Below are positions 17,960 to 26,631 of a stretch of DNA of 64,000 nt, one piece after another; the stretch's first letter is position 1, and each line of letters opens with the position of its first letter. A program made the translations under genes and the position numbers. A model generated the notes under the pieces. That model saw only the letters and a program-made list of their open reading frames with translations. It was not told where the DNA came from and searched no databases. Source of the stretch: Paenochrobactrum gallinarii (lineage in GTDB: Bacteria > Pseudomonadota > Alphaproteobacteria > Rhizobiales > Rhizobiaceae); the NCBI RefSeq assembly GCF_014205685.1, contig NZ_JACIIU010000001.1, positions 248,001-312,000 on the forward strand, in the 5' to 3' direction.

Positions 17960-18936
17960 ACCAACCAAGCGACAAGCGTTGCAATAACGATTGCAATGCC
18001 CATCACCGTCATTGTGTGCCAGAAAAGCGTAACTGCGGCTGCGATATCATCCGCGTTTGCTTCTCTGCGCCCTCCCTCATTAAGGGTCGGGCTTGCAACC
18101 GGCTTGCCATAATAATGGCGAGGCCCTGCCAGCGCCAAACCAAGGGCGGCTGCAAATGCACTTTCCGGCCAGCCGGCATTGGGCGAGCGGTGCGAGCCGG
18201 CATCGCGCCACATTACGCGCCAACAATATTTCGCCTGTGACAAACCATGAAACATTAACACAGCCACGACAGTTAACAGCCCTGTGAGCCGTGCAGGTAT
18301 AAGATTGACCAGATCATCAAATCTGGCCGCAAACCAACCATAATAAAGATAGCGTTCATTCATATGGCCGATCATGGAATCCGCTGTATTAACAAGCTTG
18401 TAAACCAGCAAACCCGGCAAGCCTAAAACCAGATACCAAAAGACCGGCGCCACAACACCATCGGATGCATTTTCCGCCAGACTTTCAATGGCCGCACGCG
18501 ATACACCACCTTCATCCAGACCTTCCGGATCACGCCCGACAATCATCGAAACCGCATATCGCCCTTTAGCAAGGCCTCCTTCACGAAGTCCTGTTGCCAC
18601 GGCCTGCACGTGATCGGCCAGACTTTTTTGCGCCAGAAACACCATGACAATCAAGGCTTCGACCACAGCCCCTGCAAGTCCTATTTCTCGCAAAAGTAAC
18701 TGCAAACCAAAGGCCAGAGCGCCCACCACCAGCATCAGAAATGTAAAAGAAACTGTGCCGCGCAGACGCAAGCTCTGAGGTGATATGCCCTTATGATTAA
18801 GGCGCTTTTCAAAAAAGCTGATTAGCTTACCAAAAATCATAACGGGATGCGGAACACGCGCCCACATCCAAGCCGGATCGCCGATTATGCGATCTAAGAA
18901 AACCGCAAAAAATAATATAATCAGCTTTATTTCCAT
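17956..18936 (-). CDS. cobD: Adenosylcobinamide-phosphate synthase (CobD/CbiB)
   Basis: Integral membrane enzyme that joins (R)-1-amino-2-propanol O-2-phosphate to adenosylcobyrate. It has 326 residues with several membrane helices and the conserved blocks FLDRIIGDPAWMWARVPHPV, RYAVSMIVGRDPEGLDEGG, VSRAAIESLAENASDGVVAP and NTADSMIGH. Named cobD in the Pseudomonas denitrificans scheme (cbiB in Salmonella). It is the last gene of cobA-cobB-cobC-cobD; a gap of 30 bases separates it from cobC. Confidence 0.95.
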   Translation of the reverse strand: MEIKLIILFFAVFLDRIIGDPAWMWARVPHPVMIFGKLISFFEKRLNHKGISPQSLRLRGTVSFTFLMLVVGALAFGLQLLLREIGLAGAVVEALIVMVFLAQKSLADHVQAVATGLREGGLAKGRYAVSMIVGRDPEGLDEGGVSRAAIESLAENASDGVVAPVFWYLVLGLPGLLVYKLVNTADSMIGHMNERYLYYGWFAARFDDLVNLIPARLTGLLTVVAVLMFHGLSQAKYCWRVMWRDAGSHRSPNAGWPESAFAAALGLALAGPRHYYGKPVASPTLNEGGRREANADDIAAAVTLFWHTMTVMGIAIVIATLVAWLV

Positions 18937-18966
18937 AAGCTTAGCCCTAAACCTTGAATCAAATCA

Positions 18967-19992
18967 TCAAGCTTTAAATGTCGAAAGAGCGTCTTCCAGA
19001 CGTTTTAAATCAGACTGGTCTTTGGCAAGCCCCACCCGCAACCAATTGGGCGCATAATCAAACTTACGCACCCAAATATGCTGCTCGGCCAAATGCTCCC
19101 ATAGGGCATAGGCTTCTTCAGATTGCACCAGCGAGAACAAAGCCGTACCGCCAATTTCTTCCAACTTGTGCCGCGCGAAAACAGCCGACAAACCCTCGCG
19201 TCGCTCATCGATACGACGACGGAAACTTTCCAAACCGTCATGGCTGAACGCTGCCTGTGCAATTGCTAATGCAGGGCCTGAAACGGCCCATGGCCCCAAA
19301 CGCGCCGCGATCTTTTCAACGATAGACGGGTTGGAAAATGCAAAGCCCAAACGCACACCGGCAAGCCCAAAAAACTTGCCGAAAGATTTCAGCACAATCA
19401 ACGGCTCATGTACGGCATGCGGCACCAGCGATGCCCCTTCATGCACATCGGCAAAGGCCTCATCGACAATCAAAAATCCGCCCTGACGGCCAAGCTCACC
19501 CGCAAGGTTTAATAATTGTTTTGCCGGAATATAACGGCCATCCGGATTATTCGGATTAACCACCACGACAACCGAAACATGTGCCGGAATATCTTCAATG
19601 GCGGTACAAGAATGGACATTCCAGCCGGAACGCTGAAAACTTGCCGCATATTCCTGATAGGTTGGCGTTAAAATCGCCATATCGCCGGTATCTGCCAAGA
19701 GTGGCATAATCTGAATGAGCGCCTGCGTACCGGGAGCCGCCACCATTGGCGCTTGCCCGTCAGCACCATAAAACCCGCGCGCTGCATTTAACGCCGCTTG
19801 CAGCACATAATCGTCCGGCAAACGATGCCATAGGCTCAACGGCAGTTCCGGCAGCACGAAGCTTTCCGGATTGATGCCGGTTGACAGATCAAGCCAACCG
19901 GAAAACTCGCCGCCAAAATATGCGACTGCTGCATCAATACCGCCGCCATGAAACACTTTTTCCGGCTCACGACTTGTCACCAATGTGGTCAC
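18967..19992 (-). CDS. cobC: L-threonine-O-3-phosphate decarboxylase-like aminotransferase (CobC)
   Basis: PLP enzyme of class I/II aminotransferase type, 341 residues, expected to make (R)-1-amino-2-propanol O-2-phosphate for the nucleotide loop. Visible: LDLSTGINPESF near residue 38, VVVNPNNPDGRYIP, FLIVDEAFADV and the PLP lysine in LKSFGKFFGLAGVRLGF. Its ATG overlaps the cobB stop by 4 bases (ATGA), showing coupling. The link to Thr-phosphate is from the known CobD/CobC family and its neighbour CbiB; nothing in the sequence alone tells it from histidinol-phosphate aminotransferase. Confidence 0.93.
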   Translation of the reverse strand: MTTLVTSREPEKVFHGGGIDAAVAYFGGEFSGWLDLSTGINPESFVLPELPLSLWHRLPDDYVLQAALNAARGFYGADGQAPMVAAPGTQALIQIMPLLADTGDMAILTPTYQEYAASFQRSGWNVHSCTAIEDIPAHVSVVVVVNPNNPDGRYIPAKQLLNLAGELGRQGGFLIVDEAFADVHEGASLVPHAVHEPLIVLKSFGKFFGLAGVRLGFAFSNPSIVEKIAARLGPWAVSGPALAIAQAAFSHDGLESFRRRIDERREGLSAVFARHKLEEIGGTALFSLVQSEEAYALWEHLAEQHIWVRKFDYAPNWLRVGLAKDQSDLKRLEDALSTFKA

Positions 19993-21296
19993 TGATCATC
20001 TCCGACCAGATCAATCACATGCATGAAAGAACCGGAAACAGAACCAAGCCGCAGGCCTGCCACGCCCAAATCTTCATCAATCGCATCGCGAACCTGATAA
20101 AGCGGCTCTGCGCCACTTTCACGCACAATATTAGCATAGTGAAACTGATGACCGCGCAACTCTGTCTGCCAAGGCGCACCGGCCAATGGTTGCAGTTTAC
20201 GATAGCCTAAGTTGAGGCGAGGTTTGGCAAAGCTGGTTTCCAGCGGCAAGAGGCCAAGCATTTTATGCTTTTTGCCACTTGCATCTTCCAGTGTTTCACC
20301 CAGCATCATATAGCCGCCGCATTCGCCATAAATCGGCACATTTTCTGCCGCCAGGCGATGCATTTCCTGTCTGAAATGCGACGCATTACTTAAAGCTTCA
20401 GCAAACAATTCCGGATAGCCACCCGGCAAATAAACCGCATCGCAATCCTTTGCCGGCGCTTCGTCTTTCAAAGGCGAGAAGAACGTAACTTCGGCACCAC
20501 GACGCACCCAGCCATCAATCAGATGCGTATAGGCAAAAGCAAACGCATCATCACGCGCCACAGCAATGCGCTGACCTAATGGCGGCAGACGCGAAACATT
20601 GGCCATTGTGCCATGCAGACGCACGCTTTTCCAAATACGTTCCAGCTGCACAAAATCCAGACGTTCACGCATCACGGATGCCGCATTATCAATAAACGCA
20701 TCCAGATCGCCATGTTCATTGGCCTGTACAAGCCCGAGATGACGCTCCGGCAGGGTCAGACTATCAATGCGAGGAATTGCACCGACAACCGGAATACCCA
20801 GCGGGCTCAAAGCCTCGCGCAGCATTTTTTCATGTCGTGGCGAGCCAACACGGTTCAAAATCACACCGCCAACCATAATGTCGGGGCGGAAATTGGCAAA
20901 ACCTTGCACCAAAGCTGCGACTGAATGCGACTGACGGGCGCAATCCACAACGAAAATAACCGGCAGCCCCAGCAATTCGGCCAAATCAGCGGCAGAACCG
21001 GTGCCGTCAATAGCGCCGTCATAAAGCCCCATCATGCCTTCGGCGATCAGCAATTTGCCGCCCTCAGTCATGCGACCTGCCAAAGCGCTGATCAGCTCAC
21101 TGCGCATGCCCCACGGATCAAGATTGAAACATCTTGCGCCGCTGGCTGCGGCATGAAAAGCCGGATCAATATAATCAGGGCCGATCTTGGCCGGAGCTAA
21201 CGGCAAGCCGCGATCTTTCAATACGCGCAAAAGCCCTAAAGTTACGGTTGTTTTACCAGAGCCCGAACATGGTGCGGCTATCACAAAGCCCTTCAT
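19989..21296 (-). CDS. cobB: Hydrogenobyrinate a,c-diamide synthase
   Basis: Glutamine-dependent ATP enzyme that amidates the a and c side chains of hydrogenobyrinate. It has 435 residues in two parts: an N-terminal DTBS-like ATP domain with APCSGSGKTTVTLGL and KIGPDYIDPAFH, and a C-terminal class I glutamine amidotransferase with nucleophile Cys in IYGECGGYMMLGE and His near GHQFHYA. All expected residues are present. It overlaps cobA and cobC by four bases each, so cobA-cobB-cobC are translationally coupled. Confidence 0.96.
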   Translation of the reverse strand: MKGFVIAAPCSGSGKTTVTLGLLRVLKDRGLPLAPAKIGPDYIDPAFHAAASGARCFNLDPWGMRSELISALAGRMTEGGKLLIAEGMMGLYDGAIDGTGSAADLAELLGLPVIFVVDCARQSHSVAALVQGFANFRPDIMVGGVILNRVGSPRHEKMLREALSPLGIPVVGAIPRIDSLTLPERHLGLVQANEHGDLDAFIDNAASVMRERLDFVQLERIWKSVRLHGTMANVSRLPPLGQRIAVARDDAFAFAYTHLIDGWVRRGAEVTFFSPLKDEAPAKDCDAVYLPGGYPELFAEALSNASHFRQEMHRLAAENVPIYGECGGYMMLGETLEDASGKKHKMLGLLPLETSFAKPRLNLGYRKLQPLAGAPWQTELRGHQFHYANIVRESGAEPLYQVRDAIDEDLGVAGLRLGSVSGSFMHVIDLVGDDQ

Positions 21297-22162
21297 GCAG
21301 TTTCTCCCTGTTCATTTTCTCGCGTCTGTATTTCACTTTTTAAAACACGGTCACCAGCGACGCCAAGCCAATCAAGGCTCTCCCGCAGTTTAACCACCTC
21401 ACCCACCACCACAATGGCTGGCGGCTGTAATCCTGCATCACGCACTGCTTTTTCAGCTTTTTCCAAGGTGGTTTCCAGCACAAACTGGTTTTTGAGCGAC
21501 GCATTACAAACAAATGCCATCGCCTCATCGGCGGCACGTCCGGCTTCAATCAACCGGCGGGTAATTTCACCGATATGTTTCATCGCCATATACATGACGA
21601 TCACCGGCGAACCGCGCGCAATACCGTGCCAGTCGATCTTATCCGGCATCACACCATTGGCATCATGTCCGGTTAGAAATGTTACACTTTGATTAACAGT
21701 GCGGTGCGTTGCCGGAATACCGGCATAGGCCAAACCGCCAATACCTGCGGTCACACCCGGAACAATACGAAACCTGATACCATGCTCCACTAATGTCAGC
21801 GCTTCTTCAGCGCCGCGGCCAAACACAAACGGATCACCGCCTTTCAGGCGCAACACCCGCTTATTCTGGCGTGCCAGTTCCACCAGACGCAACGAAATAT
21901 CGCGTTGCTTGAAGGACGGTTTACCACCGCGTTTACCAGCATATTCCAGCACAGCATTACTATTTGCAAACTGCAAACATGTTTCATCCACCAATGCATC
22001 GTAGACAATCACATCCGCCTGCTCAAGCGCACGCACGGCATGCAGCGTCAAAAGACCGGGATCACCGGGTCCGGCTCCCACCAACCATACTTGCCCCGGT
22101 TCCATTTTCGGCAACAGATCTTGCCTTACTTGCTTGTTCATGCGGTCTTCTTCATGCATCAT
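21293..22162 (-). CDS. cobA: Uroporphyrinogen-III C-methyltransferase
   Basis: Methylates uroporphyrinogen III at C2 and C7 to give precorrin-2, the branch point to cobalamin and siroheme. It is the stand-alone methylase form (about 280 residues) without the dehydrogenase/chelatase part of CysG: VGAGPGDPGLLTLHAVRAL, RLKGGDPFVFGRGAEEA, VPGVTAGIGGLAYAGIP and AMKHIGEI. The start could be 22162, 22159 or, seven codons in, 22141; none has a strong ribosome site. It is the first gene of cobABCD and divergent from cbiD. No B12 box was found in the gap. Confidence 0.95.
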   Translation of the reverse strand: MMHEEDRMNKQVRQDLLPKMEPGQVWLVGAGPGDPGLLTLHAVRALEQADVIVYDALVDETCLQFANSNAVLEYAGKRGGKPSFKQRDISLRLVELARQNKRVLRLKGGDPFVFGRGAEEALTLVEHGIRFRIVPGVTAGIGGLAYAGIPATHRTVNQSVTFLTGHDANGVMPDKIDWHGIARGSPVIVMYMAMKHIGEITRRLIEAGRAADEAMAFVCNASLKNQFVLETTLEKAEKAVRDAGLQPPAIVVVGEVVKLRESLDWLGVAGDRVLKSEIQTRENEQGETA

Positions 22163-22275
22163 AGAATTTCATTCATATCACTGTTATCGGATAATCAGCG
22201 GAATTGAATAGTGAATTGCTCTTATTGGCATAAATTTTCTCTGTGTCCGGCCGGATAATAGACTATAAGCCCCTT

Positions 22276-23391
22276 ATGAGCGACATGACAGAACCAGACA
22301 ATGAACATGAAGAGCACACCGATGCACCCGCCTTGCGCAAAGGCTGGACAACGGGAGCCTGTGCGACAGCCGCAACCAAATCAGCACTCACTGCCCTGAT
22401 TACCGGCGAATTCATTGATCCGGTCGGCATTATTTTGCCCAAAGGCGAAGTGCCTTTCTTTCCGCTGGTGCTGGAAAGTTTGGGCGATGGCTATGCCATG
22501 GCCGGTATTGTTAAAGATGCAGGTGACGATCCTGACATTACCCACGGCGCAACAATCATCTCAACAGTTTTTCCTGCCCCTCCCGGCACCGGTATTATTT
22601 TTCAGGCCGGTGATGGTGTCGGCACAGTGACCCGTCCTGGCTTACCGATTCCCCCCGGTGAAGCGGCGATCAATCCTGTACCACGCAAAATGATGACCGA
22701 AATTTGCGAGGAAATCTGCGCGCAATATGGTTTGCCTGCCGATCTGGTAATTATGATTTCAGTGCCGGACGGCGAGGAAATTGCCAAAAAAACATGGAAC
22801 CCCCGCCTTGGTATTGTTGGCGGCATCTCCATTTTAGGCACCACCGGCGTGGTCAATCCTTTTTCCTGCTCGGCATGGATCCACTCCATCCATCGCGGCA
22901 TTGATGTGGCGCGTGCTGAGAAACAAAACCATGTGCTTGCCGCTACCGGTTCCACATCGGAAACAGCAGCACAAGAGATTTATAATCTGCCGGATTTTGC
23001 CATTTTAGATATGGGCGACTTTGCCGGTGGCGTGTTAAAATATCTGCGCAATCATCCGATTGATAAATTAACGCTTGCGGGTGGCTTTGCCAAACTCACC
23101 AAGCTTGCTCAAGGCGCGCTTGATCTCCACTCTGCCCGCAGCCAAGTTGATATGGGCTTTTTGTGGGAGACAGCCAAAGCACTCGGCGCACCTGACGATA
23201 TGCGTGAGATGATTCTATCTGCGAACACTGCACTCGAAGTGCTTGAAATGACTCAAAAGATCGATCTGGGACTACCGCTAGCCATTGCAAAAAAAGCACA
23301 GCAAACTGCCCTCAATACGTTGCGCGGCGCACCGGTTGATGTCGAGATTATTGTAACAGATCGCAAAGGCACTATCCTTGCCCGTCTCTGA
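22276..23391 (+). CDS. cbiD: Cobalt-precorrin-5B C1-methyltransferase type enzyme (CbiD)
   Basis: CbiD of about 371 residues: RKGWTTGACATAATKSAL, GYAMAGIVKDAGDDPD, PPGEAAINPVPRKMM, LGIVGGISILGTTGVV and GGFAKLTKLAQGALDLH. CbiD methylates C1 at the precorrin-5 stage in the oxygen-independent pathway; here it takes the place of CobF, which is absent from the window. Brucella genomes also have CbiD, and the sequence is very like what I recall of theirs. ATG 22276 is preferred to the GTG at 22243, since family members start close to the RKGWTTG block. Its end overlaps the cobK start by 14 bases. Confidence 0.94.
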   Translation: MSDMTEPDNEHEEHTDAPALRKGWTTGACATAATKSALTALITGEFIDPVGIILPKGEVPFFPLVLESLGDGYAMAGIVKDAGDDPDITHGATIISTVFPAPPGTGIIFQAGDGVGTVTRPGLPIPPGEAAINPVPRKMMTEICEEICAQYGLPADLVIMISVPDGEEIAKKTWNPRLGIVGGISILGTTGVVNPFSCSAWIHSIHRGIDVARAEKQNHVLAATGSTSETAAQEIYNLPDFAILDMGDFAGGVLKYLRNHPIDKLTLAGGFAKLTKLAQGALDLHSARSQVDMGFLWETAKALGAPDDMREMILSANTALEVLEMTQKIDLGLPLAIAKKAQQTALNTLRGAPVDVEIIVTDRKGTILARL

Positions 23392-24142
23392 TCAAAACAT
23401 CCTTTTACTCGGCGGAACCACAGAAGCCACAGAGCTTGCACAAATCTTAAATGCGCAAGGTTTTCCCGTCACCACTTCGCTGGCAGGCAGAACCGCGAAC
23501 CCCTCACCCGTTGACGGCAATGTGCGCAGTGGCGGCTATGGCGGTATTGAAGGGCTAAGTGACTATATAACGCAACAAAATATTGCGCTCATCATTGATG
23601 CCACCCACCCTTTCGCCAGACAGATATCAGCCAATGCACAAAAAGCAGCCGATCAAACCCGCTGCCCGCTCATCCGGCTGGAACGTACAAGCTGGCAGCA
23701 ACAGTCCGGCGACAAGTGGCAGCTTATTCAAAGTGAAGAAGAAGCAGCGCGCCTGTTACCTGCTGGTGCGCGTGCATTTTTAGGGCTTGGCCGTCAGCAT
23801 ATTGCCCCGTTTCAAAGCCGCGATGATGTGCATTTTATCATGCGGATGATTGATCCGGCCGAAGTGGCGCTGCCACGCCATCACGAAATCATTCTGGCAA
23901 AGCCCGCCGACTATGAAGCGGAATTTGACCTGTTGCGCCGATACAAGATCACCCATCTTGTCTGCCGCAATTCAGGTGGTAGCGCATCTTACGAAAAAAT
24001 TCGTGCCGCCCGCGAACTGGCCATCAATGTGTTGATGATTGAGCGCCCCACACCTGTTGCGCACCACATAGTCGAAGATTCTCACGCAGTGCTGCGCTTT
24101 GTCGATCAGCTTCTAGGTTCGCCCCCGCGCAGCACATGCTGA
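23378..24142 (+). CDS. cobK: Precorrin-6A reductase
   Basis: NADPH-dependent reductase that converts precorrin-6A to precorrin-6B. It has 254 residues with a nucleotide-binding start ILLLGGTTEATELAQIL and the family block LIIDATHPFARQISANA, followed by LGLGRQHIAPF and THLVCRNSGGSASYEKI. The likely start is TTG at 23378 inside the end of cbiD; the next methionine lies far inside the conserved N-terminus, so the TTG is well supported. Its last 37 bases overlap those of cobM on the other strand. Confidence 0.93.
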   Translation: MPVSDQNILLLGGTTEATELAQILNAQGFPVTTSLAGRTANPSPVDGNVRSGGYGGIEGLSDYITQQNIALIIDATHPFARQISANAQKAADQTRCPLIRLERTSWQQQSGDKWQLIQSEEEAARLLPAGARAFLGLGRQHIAPFQSRDDVHFIMRMIDPAEVALPRHHEIILAKPADYEAEFDLLRRYKITHLVCRNSGGSASYEKIRAARELAINVLMIERPTPVAHHIVEDSHAVLRFVDQLLGSPPRSTC

Positions 24143-24873
24143 TGGCTTTCATGATAAAGCGCTGAATCACGAAAATTCTTTGCGTCCAACGCATGTCCGA
24201 TAAAAATCATTGCGGTGCGTTTCACACCATGCTCTTCTATTTTGGCACGAATATCAGCCAATGTGCCTTTGATGAACTCCTCATCCGGCCAGCCCACCCG
24301 ATAAGCCACAATTACCGGACAATCCGCGCGATAAAGCGGCAATAATTCATCTTCTATTTTTGCCAGATTACGGATCGACAAATGGATCACCATTGTCGCA
24401 CCGGACTGGCCAAGATTACTGAGCGTCTCACCTTCCGGCATGGCAGAAGACTTCATCGAAGTGCGGGTCAGGATGATCGACTGGTTTACACCCGGAATAG
24501 TTAGCTCTTGTTTTAAAGCCGCAGCAGCTGCGGCAAAAGCCGGCACACCAGGCGTCACATCATAATCAATGCCAAGCGCATCAAGCCTGCGCATCTGCTC
24601 TGCCATCGCACCATAAATCGACGGATCACCGGAGTGGACACGCGCCACATCCAAGCTATTTTCATGGGCCTCGCGCATGGCTTCGATAATTTCATCCAAG
24701 GTGAGCGTCGAACTATCAATCAACAGCGCATTTTCTGGCGCACAGGCCACCAATTCCTTTGGCACCAATGAGCCCGCGTAAATGCAAACCGGACATTGTT
24801 CAATCAGCCGCTGGCCACGCACTGTAATTAAATCCGCAGCACCTGGCCCCGCGCCGATAAAATGAACAACCAT
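24106..24873 (-). CDS. cobM: Precorrin-4 C11-methyltransferase
   Basis: Transfers methyl from SAM to C11 of precorrin-4, giving precorrin-5. At 255 residues it is full length: VHFIGAGPGAADLITVRGQ, VARVHSGDPSIYGAMAEQ, DVTPGVPAFAAAAAALK and MVIHLSIRNLAKIE. It is the last gene of the set terB-like, cobE, cobM, 9 bases after cobE. The convergent overlap with cobK means the two stop regions lie in each other's coding sequence. Confidence 0.96.
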   Translation of the reverse strand: MVVHFIGAGPGAADLITVRGQRLIEQCPVCIYAGSLVPKELVACAPENALLIDSSTLTLDEIIEAMREAHENSLDVARVHSGDPSIYGAMAEQMRRLDALGIDYDVTPGVPAFAAAAAALKQELTIPGVNQSIILTRTSMKSSAMPEGETLSNLGQSGATMVIHLSIRNLAKIEDELLPLYRADCPVIVAYRVGWPDEEFIKGTLADIRAKIEEHGVKRTAMIFIGHALDAKNFRDSALYHESHQHVLRGGEPRS

Positions 24874-24882
24874 AATCTCAAC

Positions 24883-25245
24883 TCATCCTGTTTGCGCTAA
24901 TGCAAATGTTGCATTGGCAAAGCTTACCTTTTCAACGATCAGAACTGCGTGTTTTCCCGCTGCCAGCAGTGCCGCAGCCTCCGCCACGCCATGACAACCA
25001 ATCCGCTTGAACAACTGATCAGACGGATTTTTAAGCCTTGTTGCCATAGTTTCAAGTTCACTGGCCTCATAAAAGAATACCGGAACTTTAAAAGCGGCTG
25101 CCAGCGCTGAAATCACTGCACTGCCCCGCTTGGATGCAATGGTGGCTATGCCATCAATCTGATGACCTGCCGTTACATTACGCACCAGCTCAACCACTTC
25201 CGCAGGCTTTGCCGCACTGCTGAAGCCGATACCTAAAACAGCCAT
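24883..25245 (-). CDS. cobE: CobE (CbiG C-terminal domain) cobalamin biosynthesis protein
   Basis: A protein of about 120 residues with the CbiG_C/CobE fold: AVLGIGFSSAAKPAEVVELV, IATIASKRGSAVISALAAAF, KVPVFFYEASELE and VAEAAALLAAGKHAVLIVEK. CobE is needed for cobalamin synthesis in Pseudomonas denitrificans but its reaction is not settled. The start at 25245 makes a TGATG overlap with the TerB-like gene; ATG 25260, five codons up, is the alternative. A related domain also occurs in the CbiG part of the CobJ fusion, so the function may be partly doubled here. Confidence 0.88.
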   Translation of the reverse strand: MAVLGIGFSSAAKPAEVVELVRNVTAGHQIDGIATIASKRGSAVISALAAAFKVPVFFYEASELETMATRLKNPSDQLFKRIGCHGVAEAAALLAAGKHAVLIVEKVSFANATFALAQTG

Positions 25246-25697
25246 CAGCAGCGGTCGCATCTGGAAGCAGCACTGGCTTCCTGCAACTCCTGCGGACTCA
25301 CATTGAGAACCTGCGCCACCCGATTGATTAAAGCAGCTTCCGCTTCATCAAACGCATTATCCGAGCAAGCGACTGTCATCAGATCACGCAGTAATGCCAC
25401 GCGGCGTTCCGGCGCCATTTCGGCAAGCATCGCCGCCGCCTGTCGCGTATTGGTTTCATAGGCATAATCTTTGAGATATTCGGTCACTTCCGGCAGCTCT
25501 TCCGCTGAAATACCAAAATTGGCAAAAGCGATTTCCTTAAAGGCTACAATTTCTGCCGGATGCTGATCACCATCAGCAAACACCACATGCATCAGCAACA
25601 ACAGCTCTGCCGCCATGGCCGGATCTGCCGCCACCCTCTGCACAGCACTTTTCTTCGAAAGAAACGCATAAATCCGGTCAAACAAGCTTTCAGCCAT
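25245..25697 (-). CDS. TerB-like (tellurite resistance TerB fold) protein
   Basis: About 150 residues, all-helical, of the TerB/TerB_N-like fold: AMAAELLLLMHVVFADGDQHPAEIV, cut at the conserved MHVVFADGDQHPAEI with its acidic cluster, and a repeat-like second half LLRDLMTVACSDNAFDEAEAAL. Such acidic motifs are thought to bind metal, but the role of stand-alone TerB proteins is unknown. ATG 25697 has AGGGAA about 8 bases upstream. Its stop overlaps the cobE start (TGATG), so the two are translated together, which suggests a link to the cobalamin pathway or to cobalt. It is the first gene of its unit. Confidence 0.83.
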   Translation of the reverse strand: MAESLFDRIYAFLSKKSAVQRVAADPAMAAELLLLMHVVFADGDQHPAEIVAFKEIAFANFGISAEELPEVTEYLKDYAYETNTRQAAAMLAEMAPERRVALLRDLMTVACSDNAFDEAEAALINRVAQVLNVSPQELQEASAASRCDRC

Positions 25698-25845
25698 TGT
25701 AACGTTCCCTTTTGAACCATTGATAAACTGAGTGTTGGCAAGCCTTTCTTCAGAAAACAAGCTCTTTTTTATTTCGTGTTAAACCGCTAAGACAATGAAG
25801 GACTAAACGCCGCCTTGCCACTTCATTCTTTTTCCGGCTTGCAAC

Positions 25846-26631
25846 ATGTTTGAATTTTTCGACCAGCTAACCCTGCTTCTCGTCGCCGCTGCATTTATTG
25901 CCGGTATTGTTGATTCGATTGCAGGTGGCGGCGGCATGATTACCATTCCGGCTCTTCTGCTGGCAGGTATTCCGCCTGTAGAAGCTCTAGGCACCAATAA
26001 ACTGCAAGGGCTTTTCGGCTCCACATCGGCAACAATTGCTTATACACGTAAAGGCCATATTGATCTTGTATCCCTTTGGCCTGCCGCGCTCATGTCGCTC
26101 ATTGGCTCAGTGTTCGGCGCACTTCTGGCAACGGTTTTGCCAGTTAGCATCATTCGCGGTGCCTTGCCCGTTTTGCTGATTTTGATCGCGCTTTACTTCA
26201 TGCTGAAGCCCAATATCAGCGATATCGACCGCACCAGCCGGATCAAACCGTTTTTGTTCGGTATCACTATAGTGCCGCTGATTGGGTTTTATGATGGAGT
26301 CTTTGGCCCTGGCACCGGCTCGCTCTTTATGCTCGCCTTTGTCTCGCTGGCCGGTTACGGTATTTTGAAAGCAACCGCCCATACCAAGTTGCTCAATTGC
26401 GCCTCCAATTTAGGCAGTTTTGTTGCCTTTTCTCTGGTGGTGACAATCAATTGGAAATACGGGATTTTGATGGGGATTGCCCAATTTGCCGGTGCGCAAA
26501 TCGGCGCTTCGCTGGCCATGCGGGTGGGGTCAAAAATCATCAAGCCATTGCTGATTATTGTCAGCCTGGGCTTAGCTATCCGCCTCATGCTGGAAACGGA
26601 TAACCCGATGCGCGTCTGGTTGGGTTTTTAA
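25846..26631 (+). CDS. TauE/SafE (TSUP) family membrane permease
   Basis: A hydrophobic protein of 261 residues with about seven or eight membrane segments and the family patterns AGIVDSIAGGGGMITIPALL, ALGTNKLQGLFGSTSATIAY, FYDGVFGPGTGSLFMLAF and KLLNCASNLGSFVAF. TSUP proteins move sulfite, organosulfonates or other anions across the inner membrane; this is the widespread YfcA-like type with no known substrate. It lies inside the cob region but on its own strand with its own gap, so a role in cobalt or cobalamin is unproven. Its stop overlaps that of the EamA gene. Confidence 0.88.
   Translation: MFEFFDQLTLLLVAAAFIAGIVDSIAGGGGMITIPALLLAGIPPVEALGTNKLQGLFGSTSATIAYTRKGHIDLVSLWPAALMSLIGSVFGALLATVLPVSIIRGALPVLLILIALYFMLKPNISDIDRTSRIKPFLFGITIVPLIGFYDGVFGPGTGSLFMLAFVSLAGYGILKATAHTKLLNCASNLGSFVAFSLVVTINWKYGILMGIAQFAGAQIGASLAMRVGSKIIKPLLIIVSLGLAIRLMLETDNPMRVWLGF

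Noticed and set aside
22163-22275. A second cobalamin riboswitch between cobA and cbiD
   Set aside because: No B12 box or other core element is present here or in the cobL-cobG gap; only one riboswitch was found in the window.
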